Assembly (NCBI GenBank): GCA_958510875.1
Contig: OY294069.1
Coordinates: 182,139,112-182,203,111 of the forward strand
Origin: Endomychus coccineus
Lineage: Eukaryota > Arthropoda > Insecta > Coleoptera > Endomychidae
Direction: 5' to 3'
DNA: 64,000 bases
This document shows, piece by piece, positions 36,036 through 46,938 of the stretch (within the stretch, counting starts at the first letter, position 1; the number at the start of each line of letters is the position of its first letter). The position numbers and the translations under genes are program-made. The notes below the pieces were generated by a model. It was given only the letters and a program-made list of their open reading frames with translations, searched no databases and was not told the origin of the DNA.

Positions 36036-38229
36036 AGAACGTGAATCGTTCGGGTATAAGATATGTTTGGATCTTATCTTAGTCTTATACGCTCCATTTG
36101 GCGAGTCAAATATCTGATTTTAGATATTCCTGACTCCAACATATTTGGTTCTGGTCTCCAGGCATAGGTTGTCTTTCGGCACACGTCGATATGCTGTTTC
36201 TTCTTTAAGCGACTGCTCCAGCACAGAGGTTTTTGAAACACTATGTTTTAAATAATGGTGATTTGTTGGTTTGGGGTATCTAAGTTACCGTGATCTGCGA
36301 AATCGCTTCGGAACGTTGCGTAGAGTCTTCAGATTCAAAACAGACTCTTCTCCAAGGAAACCCATTGAATAACCGACCTTCCCAGTCAGTCGCGTTTTAA
36401 TTCCAAAATGTGGTGGAGGTGTTGGATTGGTTCTTGGAGTGACACATGAACATGTCATGGAGTCGTAAGTAAGGTTGTTCATTACATTATTCTTAAGGTT
36501 ATTTCGTATTCGACTGAGTTTTAATGCTAAATCCAAGTTGCATTTCGGGAGAGTGTTAGAAATCCCATCAGATATCAGCCCAAAGTAAATCATTATCATA
36601 ACTATTTTGTGTCATTCTTCTTATATATGAGCTTCACGTATTAATTCATTGTTTGTGGATACAGGGTAGCTGTTTCACGTTGTAATTTTTCCTATACTCT
36701 TTTAACAATCTGTTCTGGATATGTGCTATCGTCTTCACGATCTTATGAATTACCACCGTAATCGTAGAATGTCAGATATCGTGCGATCTAAAATAATCAA
36801 TAAACACCGAACAAAACGGTTACCGTACAATGAGAATCAGTGAATATCTTCGCGTAAAACATATAATTAAGGCCTGTAAAAAATCGAATCAGTCGGCAGC
36901 TGAACCAATTACATGTATAAAATCAAATTTCTTTTTAATCACATCACACGATTCAGATATCATGGTGCCCAAAGGTAAAAAGAAACCGTATCAATTGCGT
37001 GTCGTAATAATATACCTCTTACATCCTAGTCGGCCTAGCAACAGCGGCATTAGATGCGTCGTCTAAATCTTACATCGCACCAGGCCATAACGATGTGCGT
37101 AAGCTACGATGTTGCCAAACCGCCTTACCATAAGTTTGGATAGCTCCCATTTCTCCATCACTAAATGCCAGTGACCCTCGGAAAAAATATTAATCAAACA
37201 AAAGGTATATAGTAATCTTTATTTTTGCCTAAAACCGATGAAGAAGCGTGCTGTCTTAAGTATGTAGAACGACGTAACGTTACAACGCTGGAGTTAGATC
37301 AATCAATTGATTTCAATGAATGCTTGGATTGGGCAATCTACGCTGTTCTCTCCTTCAAATTTGGCACCTCTCCTTTATTCGAACGGTTCAGATGGTCCAT
37401 TTTCTTTTTTGCATCGGCACTTCAAGGAATCCTCTCGTCGTGAAAAACACAATGATGGGCTAGGAAGAATTCCAAGGACTTTGTTCCTTTCCTCCATCTA
37501 ACCAAGATTTCTTCTAGACATCGAATAGAAATGCCTCGTCTTCCAGATGTTGTAACCGTTCCATATAGATGGTCTCTACTAATGGTGGTCTCTTCTCATC
37601 TTTCTAAGTTTAGTGTGCTTCCGTTTACTGATAAAAGTCCTTGTAATCGCTTATTGATTTCAGTTGGTGTATAGTCTCTTGAGAGTATACCATCTTCGTT
37701 GGCACTCCATCTAATGCTATGCCAAGATGCCAGAAATATTTCAAAGAGACAGCTTCATGCTACCCATAGAACCATGGAAGGAATAGAGAGAAAACTAAAT
37801 ACCACACTGCCACACTTTCGGAACAATGGCAAAACAACATTGGACATAACATTACAGTAAATCCCCCAAATTTCTGAATTCTAAGTAATACCCTATGGTT
37901 TATAACTTTATCAACGGTTCATGAAACTCTCCATCCTATAAATTGACCGATTTTTACATCCAAGAGGACATATTGTTTTTTTTTGCAAAGAAATGTCAGC
38001 TTTTTATCTAAAACTTCACGAACCAAGAGCACATGAAGCTTGTCAGTGATTTTGTTAGCTCGAAAATGAAGATCTCGTACACCAATCTAAGTATAACTAC
38101 AAAGCGCAAGGGAACTCATTGAAAAAGATACTCGAATTGAGAATACATTCTTCAAATGTGGAATAGTCCAAACTTTGAAAAGTAGAACCGCTCAGATTAC
38201 CAACACTTCGTAAAAAAATAACCTAATGG
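36036..38229. other. Intron stretch without recognisable genes
   Basis: The 104-codon minus frame at 36285-36599 and plus frames at 36830-37066 and 37225-37501 are open but show no family signature; some may be LINE debris. Confidence 0.4.
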
Positions 38230-38345
38230 AATTACCATCGAAGTTCGGGATCACCAACCAACAGCATCCTCTCATGGGACGCTAATGTGAAGTCCATTGC
38301 CAAAACCGCTTCACAAAAACTTGGTTTTCTATTTTCTATACAGAA
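38230..38345 (+). pseudogene. LINE post-RT fragment
   Basis: Shares GGATCACCA-CCAACAGCA, CATTGC-AAAACCGC and TCACAAAAA-TTGG-TTTCTATT with 45438-45550, where the frame reads STSSWNDHVRSIAKTASQKF, a conserved region downstream of the RT in Jockey-like LINEs. Confidence 0.6.
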
Positions 38346-39588
38346 AAATTTCCCTTCTCCATAGAATGCTTCAATTATTAACTTTACAAGTGATTTTACT
38401 TTTATGATCAAATTAGCTGGTTCTTCTGATTCAATCGGAAACGCTCAAACCGTGATCGCCTCGAATAACGTATTTTAGAAGTGTGCAGTTAAAATCTCGA
38501 TTAGTTATTTTGCAATTGAAGAAATACGATCGTAAACTGCTTGTACTTGTCGACAGCCAGAGGGTTACAAAGTGTTACATTCAGATAATTGTATAAGGTA
38601 CGTTAGATATGTTGGTGTTACAATTTCTTTCACATCGAAAGTACTTAACACTGACTAAATCCGCGAAGAAGTGGCAACACGGTCGAGGAGCTCCAGGACA
38701 ATAAGCGCTGACGTAAGCGCCTGTTCGTGGCACACTGACCCACTGTATCGACTGTGGCGAGATATTCTGTGACCAAAAGGTCGACGAACCGACGAAGACG
38801 AGGTCCTAAAGTAAAGAGAAACGGTACACGCGACGACTCTGAAAATTTCACCGAAACAATTTCAGATTAATGACACGGCACTCTCCGCGATCGTTTTCGC
38901 AAATGTGCCTGCCTCCTGCCTTCGTTCTGGTCCGATTTGCACGCGTGCAGGACCGACGTCGTCAGATTTGGTTGGTGTTCCGGGTTAGAGTTCCTCGAAA
39001 CGCGCAACTTCCGTTTGAAAGGGCCTAACTACACATAAACCGTCATCACATTAGGAAATTAATTTTCAATCTGATGCTGTTCATGTATTTCTTATCAAAT
39101 AAATCCCATTAATGAATCAAATACACATTCAACTTGATTGGCAATGTATGAGAGTACAAATCTTACAGGGGAAGCTAGATTCTTATACAGGTTTCCGTAA
39201 ATATGTGGGCGGACCTACAATCCATCGAATTGCATCTGTTTTCAGCTCGTTCTATTTTTATTTTCCACTCTTCTGGGATATTGGCAGTTTTAGTGGTTTT
39301 CGTGGACTTATTCTATTTCAATGCAAATATAGATAGTCCAAAGTTTGCCACAAATTACAAGCTAAATATTTTGGCTTCAGAATATTATCTGGGTCGCTGC
39401 AAAAAACTCCAAATTCATTTTTTTGCTTTCGATAGATCTACTCTTTTTTATGTGAAGAAGGAACATTTTTCTACGATTATTAGGTAAAGAAATCTTTGTC
39501 TATATTGACTTCACGCTCCATTACTAAAAGTAGAAGTAAAAACAAAGTGGAAGTTTTAGTTTTGGGTTAGTACTTCAAGATGCTTTTT
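38346..39588. other. Intron stretch with GC-rich island
   Basis: 38640-39030 is distinctly GC-richer than its surroundings and rich in CG dinucleotides. The 68-codon minus frame 38645-38851 has no family signature. Otherwise AT-rich. Confidence 0.4.
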
Positions 39589-39665
39589 AAGCTATTGCAT
39601 ATAGTTTTTATCGCGGGCTTTGAGCGCGGCGACCGATTCAAGAAATTCCGTAACTAAAAATAATG
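39589..39665 (+). repeat. Isolated left end of the Helitron-like family
   Basis: AAGCTATTGCATATAG, then TTTTTATCGCGGGCTTTGAG and CGCGGCGACCGATTCAAGAA, as at 39978 and 56330. It is followed by ~310 bp of unrelated sequence before the fuller copy, so it is either a solo end or the true start of a longer element. Confidence 0.65.
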
Positions 39666-39977
39666 TAAGACCTAAACACCTAACATGTGTCAAATTAATT
39701 AATTAATTAATTTGAAGTTTCTAAAAGTGAGAAATTTCGCTATTTTATACGAATGTTATAACACTCTAGCGCTTTAGACTCCGGGATTTTCACGTGGCCT
39801 ATCGAAATTAGAAGGTTCGAATTATCTAAAAACATAATTGCATGAACTCCAGACGTCCTCTGTAATTAGCTACGAACGAAATCATTTTGACATATGCCTC
39901 TAGGAGCTCGCTACGCGTCAGTTAGAGTTTATACATTAGACGTGCGTAGCAGAGACCTGAGAGTACCTGTTTCTATT

Positions 39978-41206
39978 AAGCTATTGCATATATTGCATAT
40001 AGATTTTATCGCGGGCCTTGAGCGCGGCGACCGAATCGAGAAATTCCGTAACGAAAAATAACAGGAACATGTTGCGCTCTCTCGGGTGACTAATATTGAA
40101 AAATTGTATATCACGACAAAAAACGATAATTCTACATTCAAGTTTTATAATAATCGAAGGCAAGCTGCATCGACTGCATCTTTGTTGCAAGAATTCAAAA
40201 GACTGCCTATAAATAGTGTTCAGACGACAGGTCAAAGTGTCTTAGATTTCCTTAGTAATAGAAATGGCATTTCAATAATGACTTTCAATTGCCAAAGTCT
40301 AAATAGTCACAAGATTCAGTTACGAGACAAACAAATGTGTTACTTCTTACCGAATCTTGCATGGCGCATGATAATCCGATTGAAATACCTAATTTCAAAT
40401 TGTATTGTTCAATTCAAACGAGATACTGTTCCAAAAGGTGGGGTAGCTATTTACCAAAATAATAATAATGTAACTAATATTATGACTCCGAATATTGAAA
40501 TAAATATTGCACACGTTAGCGATGTTAATGTTAGGCGCTCATTTTTTGGAGATATTTGTGCGTGCTTATTCAAACTTAGAAATGACCTACACATAGTCAT
40601 GGTAGCAATTTACATTTCTTCGAATCCAAAATTGGACGAGGTAGAGCATTTTATTCATCGCACTTTACTGGAGTACACTGAAGAAGGGTCGAAAATACTT
40701 GGTACAAATGGTAATAAATTTCCACTTATCTTGGCTGGCGATTTCAACATCAACTTCGCTGATGAAAAATCAGAGCGGTTGACAACTTTTCTTTCGGAAA
40801 AATTGAATTTGAAAATGAATAATGATCCACAAGAATCCACAACAAAATATGGGACCACCATTGACGCGGTATTTTCCAGATATTTAGAGGATATCAAGTC
40901 TCAAACTTATGTCTCTTATTCCAGTTACCATAAACCTATAGTTTCAATGATAACAAATTCCTGAATAACCTACATGTATTGTAAGATAATTAAAATATTT
41001 TAAACGATATTAACTTCTCATTTATTCAATAAAAGAAAAAAATTAGTTTTCTTATCGGTCACCACGCTCAAAAAGTGTAACTTGAATTAATATCAAAGAA
41101 AAAAAAATACTGCATAAATTAAAAATAAATAAATAATTATAATTGCATAAGTTGAGAAAAAATGCTATGCAATAGCTTCACCGCGGCAGTCCCCGAGTGC
41201 CACACG
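39978..41206 (+). mobile_element. Helitron-like element, copy 1
   Basis: Left end AAGCTATTGCATAT..., right end GGCAGTCCCCGAGTGCCACACG inside a T-rich site. A 14-base inverted match (AAGCTATTGCAT(A)TAG with CTATGCAATAGCTT at 41165-41178) lies subterminally, and GGCAGTC/GAGTGCC near the 3' tip can form a hairpin with a CCC loop. These traits fit Helitron-like (Helentron) non-autonomous elements, which do not make TA or long target duplications. No helicase or Rep domain is present. The family assignment is inference. Confidence 0.6.
40086..40964 (+). pseudogene. EEP-type endonuclease ORF in Helitron-like copy 1
   Basis: A 292-codon open frame with endonuclease/exonuclease/phosphatase landmarks: GISIMTFNCQSLNSH, PLILAGDFNINFAD (active-site DxN) and TTIDAVFSRYL...YSSYHKPIVSM (His block, normally SDH). 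Compared with copy 2, 13 bp are missing after NSHK, so residues ~77-115 are read out of frame and the catalytic-Glu block (TETC in copy 2) is lost. The open frame is therefore accidental and the protein would be inactive. Such domains occur in LINEs and in Helentron proteins. Confidence 0.7.
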
Positions 41207-41894
41207 TTTTTTATTTTGTAATAACTTGCTTCAAAAAAACCGTATACAGATTTGAAGACCTAAATTTCATTCTACTCCCGGACACGGCGGTAGTATATCG
41301 TGCGTAAGGCTTAGAGCGATTCTTGTTTTTAACTTTTTTCTCCTTTCTAATATGTGTTGAGCTTATTTATAGGTGTAAATAGTACATATACTCTATATAT
41401 TTTTTCAAATACATAAATCATACGGATATTTTGATTGAATTATTAGCTGTGTTTACGCGTTTTCGCAATTTTGAGCACTTTGACACTTCTAGACGCCAAT
41501 TATACGTAGATGCGGTCCTGTAAATCTTCATGTAGGTGGCACTAGTCTCGTGTAGAACAAAAGAAAGGGGCCATCGAGCACTGTTAGAAACAGCTATCGA
41601 GCATCGGCGAAATTTGCAATATTCTAATGACCCGCCGTCCAAATATAAAATATCACTTTTTATGTAACTTCCACAAACGTAAAGCGAGACAAGAGTTCAA
41701 CAAACCTATCGATTGGTTATTCGTTTACGAAAACCAATACAAATAGCATAACTTTCTTAATTACTTGAGATAATTTCACATTCGTGCGAAATTCGATTTA
41801 GTCGACTTCAGTTCATTTGAGTAAACTTTGAATACATATTCGCGAATGGGGTATTTCGAAATCTGGTTGTACGACGGCAACGAGAAAAGTCCAC
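41207..41894. other. Intron stretch without recognisable genes
   Basis: AT-rich; 74-codon minus frame 41418-41642 has no family signature. Confidence 0.5.
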
Positions 41895-42468
41895 TGGTTC
41901 GACTGTTCTTTGGTCTCTGATATGTTGTGATGGATATATGTTTCGTCCCCGGTTACGAAACGGCGTAAAAGGTCATTCTTATCACGCTTGAACATCCATC
42001 TTCCAGATAGCTTTCTTATATTCAAAAAGTTATGCGCATCCGTTCGGTTGAGATGCCCATAGCCTCAGCAATCTCGTACAGTTTAACTCACCGATCGTTC
42101 AATATCTTACCATGGATTTTATCGACGATTTTTGGCGTTGTAACATCAATTGGACCACCAGAACGTTCGGCGTCCTTAATGGTCATACTACCACAACGAA
42201 AATCAGTAAACTACTTGTGGATCGTTCCAATCGATGGTGATAATGTTTAACAAAGCGATGCTTTGGTTTGCGTAATGTTTTTTCCACCCAAGAAATAATG
42301 TTTAATCAAGACGCGAAATTCACTTTTTTTCATTTTTACAAAAATCGTCAGAACTGAATGACATATGAGTCCGAAAATATTAATGCGTTCTAGTTAAAGA
42401 CGGTACATGTCATTCTCGATTGTGGCGCCATCTGTTTTATTTTTCGGGGAATTCTCACTCTGTCCTCG
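41895..42468 (-). mobile_element. Mariner copy 3, 5' part
   Basis: Minus strand from the inverted repeat at 42468 (ACGAGGACAGAGTGAGAATT, next to TA at 42469-42470) through broken N-terminal transposase sequence to RRFVTGDETYIHHNISETKE. This copy keeps the first catalytic Asp block (GDE) lost in copy 1. The C-terminal half is missing. Confidence 0.75.
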
Positions 42469-42534
42469 TAAGTATAAAAAACATAAGAGGAAAACAGAAT
42501 TTTTCTTACTAGACCATATCATGATTATTTTTCA

Positions 42535-42580
42535 ATAATGATTCTTGATCCAGGTATGAATTATATATAAAATTTAGAGG
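42535..42580 (-). repeat. Penelope-like end remnant
   Basis: GATTCTTGATCCAGGTATGA followed by ATTATATATAAAA matches, inverted, the tip of the Penelope-like arm at 50040-50070 and the 24.79 kb tip. Only the outermost ~45 bp remain. Confidence 0.5.
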
Positions 42581-42739
42581 TTCATTTCAAATTTGAGGGG
42601 GATTTGCAGCTCTATCTGAGGGTTATTTGGCGAAGTCACTTGGCAACTCTATTCCAAAGAGCCATATAACGCCAAACTGAGATCGAAGCTCATATTATGC
42701 CCGAATGACTCTCGTTCGTTTTGAACTTTCGCCAAAGCA

Positions 42740-42975
42740 ATTGGTAGACCATTCGACTTCCAGTTCATTCCCTCACCTGACCAAAGATGATGGCGCACTG
42801 GCTACTACAGCACAAGAAAAAACCAACTTTTTTGCTGGAATGTTTCCAGCAAATTCCACTTTGGATTCATAAGGGAAGGATCCTCCTAATATTGCTGCCA
42901 TCGATAGCCATTTGGTTGTAATTGTCTTTTGTAAGCACTCTAAGTTTTGATTGGGTCCATTGTGCGTCCCTTGAA
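42740..42975 (+). pseudogene. LINE fragment upstream of RT
   Basis: Reads SFPHLTKDDGALATTAQEKT followed by NFFAGMFPANSTLD, the linker between endonuclease and RT in Jockey-like ORF2 (IPPLTKDDGT.ATT..EKADLFA..FA.NSTLD). It breaks off near 42975, where an inverted LINE piece begins. Confidence 0.65.
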
Positions 42976-43475
42976 ACAAGGATCAGTCCAGCAGGCCTAA
43001 GGCAGTGCCGAAGGCTAAGATTTTGCATGGACTGACATCTCTTATGGCTTCAAGCGGCATATGTGTGATGCCTAGATGTTGTAGACTAAGAGAAGCCAGT
43101 GGTGGACATTCTGCTAAGATGTGAGAGGCATTTTCATCCGCCTCTCCACATCTACTACAAGCTGGGTCTTCAACTAAACCCATTCCCTGTCGCCAGTTTC
43201 AGACCTCTCCTGCTCATAGAGAGTAGGGTCCTAGAGAGTTTAGGCAAGAACTCTCTAATGTGAAGCTTCGCTTGCCTCATTCCGGAGGCACCACGCAAGA
43301 CCAATAGCCACTGTACCGGTCTATACAGTAGCTCCTTGAGGGCGTGGAGCCCGGTGGTCGATGAAAGCCCGATCGTTAAATCGGGGCCAGGGGCACCCAA
43401 GGAACCCCGTTTGGGCCCCCACATCGGTCCGTATTGCACATACCTCGGCCTGGAAAATGGTTGCGTCGGCATCTA
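42976..43475 (-). pseudogene. LINE RNase H and C-terminal Cys region fragment
   Basis: From 43475 downward: IFQAEV-like RNase H text, then RQAKLHIREFLPKLSRTLLS and MSRRGLKLATG, then an open frame GLVEDPACSRCGEADENASH followed by ILAECPPLASLSLQHLG. The zinc-knuckle-like C-x2-C-x8-H-x4-C is intact. Same class as the piece at 33.1-33.3 kb but inverted. Confidence 0.75.
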
Positions 43476-43494
43476 GGGGTCTGAAATCTCCCTA

Positions 43495-43905
43495 CTGGGA
43501 GATATATCACTTCTCCCTGTGGTGGTTGACGGAGTATCCCCCGAAACAATGGCATCAATGCTGGTGTTCCACAGGGATGTTTGTCGGCCAAAATCTGTTT
43601 CTGTTCCATATCAACGATCTTTTGGACGTGACCACCGGTGATTTAGAGCCACTATACCATCCAATGAAGTCGAAGGAGCTAGGCAGAGACAGGTTGACGC
43701 AATTGATGGAGATGTGGCAACGATTTTGATATGGGGATCTCATAATCTGGTAGAGTTTAATACAACCAAAATTCGAGTTTGCATCTTCTCTAGAAAGGCG
43801 GATCCCACAATCCCTAATATGATGATGTCAGGTACAACTATTGATATGAAGTCCTCCATAACATTTCAGAAAACCAATACACATCCTTCTACGGAACTGT
43901 TTAAA
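43495..43905 (+). pseudogene. LINE reverse transcriptase C-terminal fragment
   Basis: Text includes GVPQGCLSAK-like, FLFHINDLLDVTTGD, then WGSHNLVEFNTTKIRVCIFS and RKADPTIPNMMMSGTTID, the region from RT block 5 past the YxDD toward the thumb. The YxDD itself lies in a degenerate stretch. It faces away from the minus-strand LINE just left of it. Confidence 0.65.
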
Positions 43906-43920
43906 CTTGTAAAGGTACTG

Positions 43921-44957
43921 GTTTCGAATGCCATATTGACAACTGATTTATCGCATACAGGGTATCTAAAATTTAATGACCAATTACATCATTTTAAAAG
44001 TTGAAAATGTTCGTTTTTTCAAATAGGACAACCTGTATTTTATTGGATGGTCGGATGCAGAATTTGATTCTGCATCGATTTGCTATAACATTTCCTATAC
44101 CGATTTCCAGTGGTTTTCTTGTTAATCCATATTTTTTATTTTAATGTGGTTTTTTGGCAGAAACCGAAACATCGCTTGCCTTTCGAAGCCAAATAAAAAT
44201 CAATGAAACGGTAAAAGAATTACTTTAATTAGAACATGACATTAGTACATAACATTTAGAGCGAAATATAAAATAAAAACAAAAAATTGGAACATAATGA
44301 CATAAAATAATAAGAGAATGTAAAATTACAATAATTGTTCTATATGACCTCCATTTTGGTTCAAACACTGAATAACTGTCATATATTCCTCGCGAAACAG
44401 ACCTCCGAAGTTCGTCTGGACTTATATTAGTAAGCGCATGGTGAACACGGTTCAACAATTCCTCTCTAGTTTGTACCGGCCTAGAGTACACTAGTTCTTT
44501 TATGCGACCCCAGAGGTAAAAATCCAAGGGGGTCAAATCGGGTGATCTGGGTGGCCAGTTCCAAGGTCCTCGCGGGCCAATCCAGCGATCCTCGAACATC
44601 AGTGACAATTGCCGGTGTACAGCTATAGTGGAATGTGCTGGAGCACTATCAAGCTGATACCAACTGTTTACTCTATCACGTGGAGGTGAGGCATTTAGAA
44701 AATCACTAACAAACCCTCTCAGTATCTCCAGATATCTTGCCGCATTTAAATTTTGGTAGAACTTTTGGAGTTTGATCACCTTTTGATAAAAATATAGATT
44801 AACAAGAAAACCACAGGAAATAGGTATAGGGAATGTTATAGCAAATCGATGCAGAGTCAAATTCTTCATCCGACCATCCAATAAAATACAGGATGTCCCA
44901 TTTGAAAAAACTAACTTTTTCAACTTTTAAATCAGTTGTCAATATGGCATTCGAAAG
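43921..44957 (-). mobile_element. DD41D Tc1/mariner relic with long inverted arms
   Basis: Outer arms 43921-44137 and 44787-44957 are inverted copies (about 85-90% by eye; the left arm carries ~47 extra bp). Both contain ACAGG(A/T)TGTCC next to TA. The interior holds the C-terminal half of a transposase. Whether the arms are this element's own terminal repeats or two flanking copies of another element cannot be settled by reading. Confidence 0.6.
44225..44780 (-). pseudogene. DD41D transposase, C-terminal half
   Basis: Open minus frame reads LNAARYLEILRGFVSDFLNA, SWYQLDSAPAHSTIAVHRQL, then WPPRSPDLTPLDFYLWGRIK and NRVHHALTNISPDELRR. The second and third catalytic Asp (QLDSAPAH and TPLDFYLWG) are separated by 41 residues, the spacing of the DD41D branch of the IS630-Tc1-mariner superfamily. 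The N-terminal DNA-binding region and first Asp are absent, so it is inactive. Confidence 0.75.
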
Positions 44958-45161
44958 AATCATTCCTGTGCTTCCGTCAACCCCAGAAGCGCTTTCCACC
45001 AATCGAAATTGGTTAAAGGGCGCAATTCTCAAAACAGCGCTACATCTGTCAAAATTTTCAAAAAAATCAAGATGTCTAAGAAAAAATTGAAAATAGGTAT
45101 AGGGAAACCTGATGGAATCCACTATGAAATTTTCTCAGGAATCTAAAAATGAAATAATATA

Positions 45162-45345
45162 CCGGGTGTTCTATTTAAAATAAGGAAGTTAATGGTGACT
45201 TTCGATGTAACCGGAAGTAGTATGATCTTGAAAATATTTTTAAAAGAAAGAAAATCTTGGATAACCCTGGAACCCAAAATTTCAGAATTGTAATTTTTTT
45301 CTAACCACGAAAACTTCTAACGAACGGCTCTCGTGGAATATCCTG
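45162..45345. mobile_element. Candidate MITE with TA flanks
   Basis: A 184-bp non-coding unit whose ends (CCGGGTGTTC and, inverted, CAGGATATTC) match at 7 of 10 bases, with TA on both sides. The ends resemble the ACAGG(A/T)TGTCC motif of the neighbouring DD41D arms, so it may be mobilised by that family. Confidence 0.45.
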
Positions 45346-45437
45346 TATATTACGTACTGTATATTGTATTTTATTTTAGTTCTTTTTTGATAACCAATAA
45401 ACTATATTATTATTATTATTATCATTATTATTATAAC

Positions 45438-45955
45438 AATGCTCGGGATCACCACCAACAGCACCTCCTCATGGAACGATCATGTGAGGTCCATTGCGAA
45501 AACCGCATCACAAAAATTTGGCTTTCTATTCCGTGCCAAGAGATACTTTACATCCCAGCAGCTCATCATGATCTGATAAGCACAGATTCGACCTGTCCTG
45601 GACTACTGTTCACATGTTTAGAGTTTGGCTCCCGAACATGCGCTGAAGCTTTTGAATTATCCAGATGAGAGCTATTCGTCTGATTCATGATGTCACACTT
45701 ACGACTTCATTGTCTCTAGAACATCGTAGAAAAGTGGGAGTTCTCTCCCTTTTCTATAGAAATTTCCATGGTCAGTGTTCATCAGAAATTTCGTCTGTGG
45801 TTTCATCCCTTCATTGTCAAACTCGAAACCTACCGAACTTCTCCTCTACACATTTCATTTCATCAATTTATTTTCTATTATTTCATATAATTTCGAAATT
45901 GCACCGACTTCGACATACACGCAGACAGATTGATTCGATTCATTAGGTCGTCACA
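45438..45955 (+). pseudogene. LINE ORF2 C-terminal fragment
   Basis: Broken frames read STSSWNDHVRSIAKTASQKF, FRAKRYFTSQQLI-like text, LDYCSHV-like text, then an open frame RAIRLIHDVTLTTSLSLEHR followed by RKVGVLSLFYRNFHGQCSSE and ISSVVSSL. This is the C-terminal part of a Jockey/CR1-like ORF2. An (ATT)n microsatellite (about 45408-45436) lies just before it and could be the tail of another insertion. Confidence 0.72.
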
Positions 45956-46429
45956 TTTCAAATTAGTGCAACCTTCTAATTTCATTTAATAGAATATTTG
46001 AAGGGTGTTACCGCTCATCTATCGTTGTAACTTTGTACTAACTTGAACATACGCTAAAATTATGAAAAACGCGGAGCGAAGCATTGCGAAACATTGGAGC
46101 GTTTAACGCTTTCAAAGATATTATTCCGAGGCGAAGTCGGTTTCCATCTGTTCGGGCATTACATGTTCCGGGGTCGTTGCCTGTTTCCAAGGTTTAACAT
46201 CGGGTTGGAGACTTACAAGGGCGGTCGTCGTTCGTTGCACATAATAACGAACTTATTCACTGTCACTTTCCAATGCTACGACCGGTGTGCTTAATGACGT
46301 GTACAGATAAAAAGAAGGGTATACTAGATTCTGACTGGAATTTTTCAGATTTTAGTCTCTAATTGTCACTGTTACCATACAATGTTGAACCGGTACTGCG
46401 TCCTTAGAATGTAGCGTTCTCTGGAATTG

Positions 46430-46605
46430 AGTTATTAACTTAAGAAGGTTCGGTATAGATAGTTTTTCCTTCTGCTTGGAAAGCATCTAAGGCCATTCCT
46501 ATTCCTAAAAAAGGAGCTGCTTCCAACGTCACAGACTACAGGCAGATAGTTATTCGAAATAACTTCTCTAGAGTTTTCGAAACCCTTCTCTCGAACGTAA
46601 TATAT
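46430..46605 (+). pseudogene. LINE reverse transcriptase, left half of split copy
   Basis: Reads AWKASKAIPIPKKGAASNVT, then DYRQIVIRNNFSRVFETLLS and NVIY, the first RT blocks. It stops exactly at the 13-bp sequence GAACGTAATATAT (46593-46605), where the Penelope-like foldback begins. The same frame resumes at 50077. Confidence 0.82.
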
Positions 46606-46938
46606 GTAAAAATTCTTGGGAAATAGGTCACAATAACACACTGTTTTTCTCACGACCATCATCAGAAGACTTATTACTTCAATAACCTGATTACTTAGAA
46701 ATAATTGTATTAACACAAAGCGTCCTTATCGCACAAATTTCGTTTAAATGCCAACGTCGCTGAAACGAACAGAAACATGAAATCGAAATTATAACACAGC
46801 AATGTTATTACAATGCATAATATTAAAAATCCACTAATTAAGTAGAATTATCAACAAATACGACCACCTTTCATAAATGTCTACGAGAGACTAACAGACG
46901 AGACCATCTCAAGTGTTCATTTACGAACCAGATGTCAT

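Noticed and set aside
45333..45668. A 111-codon plus-strand frame with a Tyr/His-rich run
   Set aside because: It is read through an ATT microsatellite and out of frame through the LINE fragment that starts at 45438.
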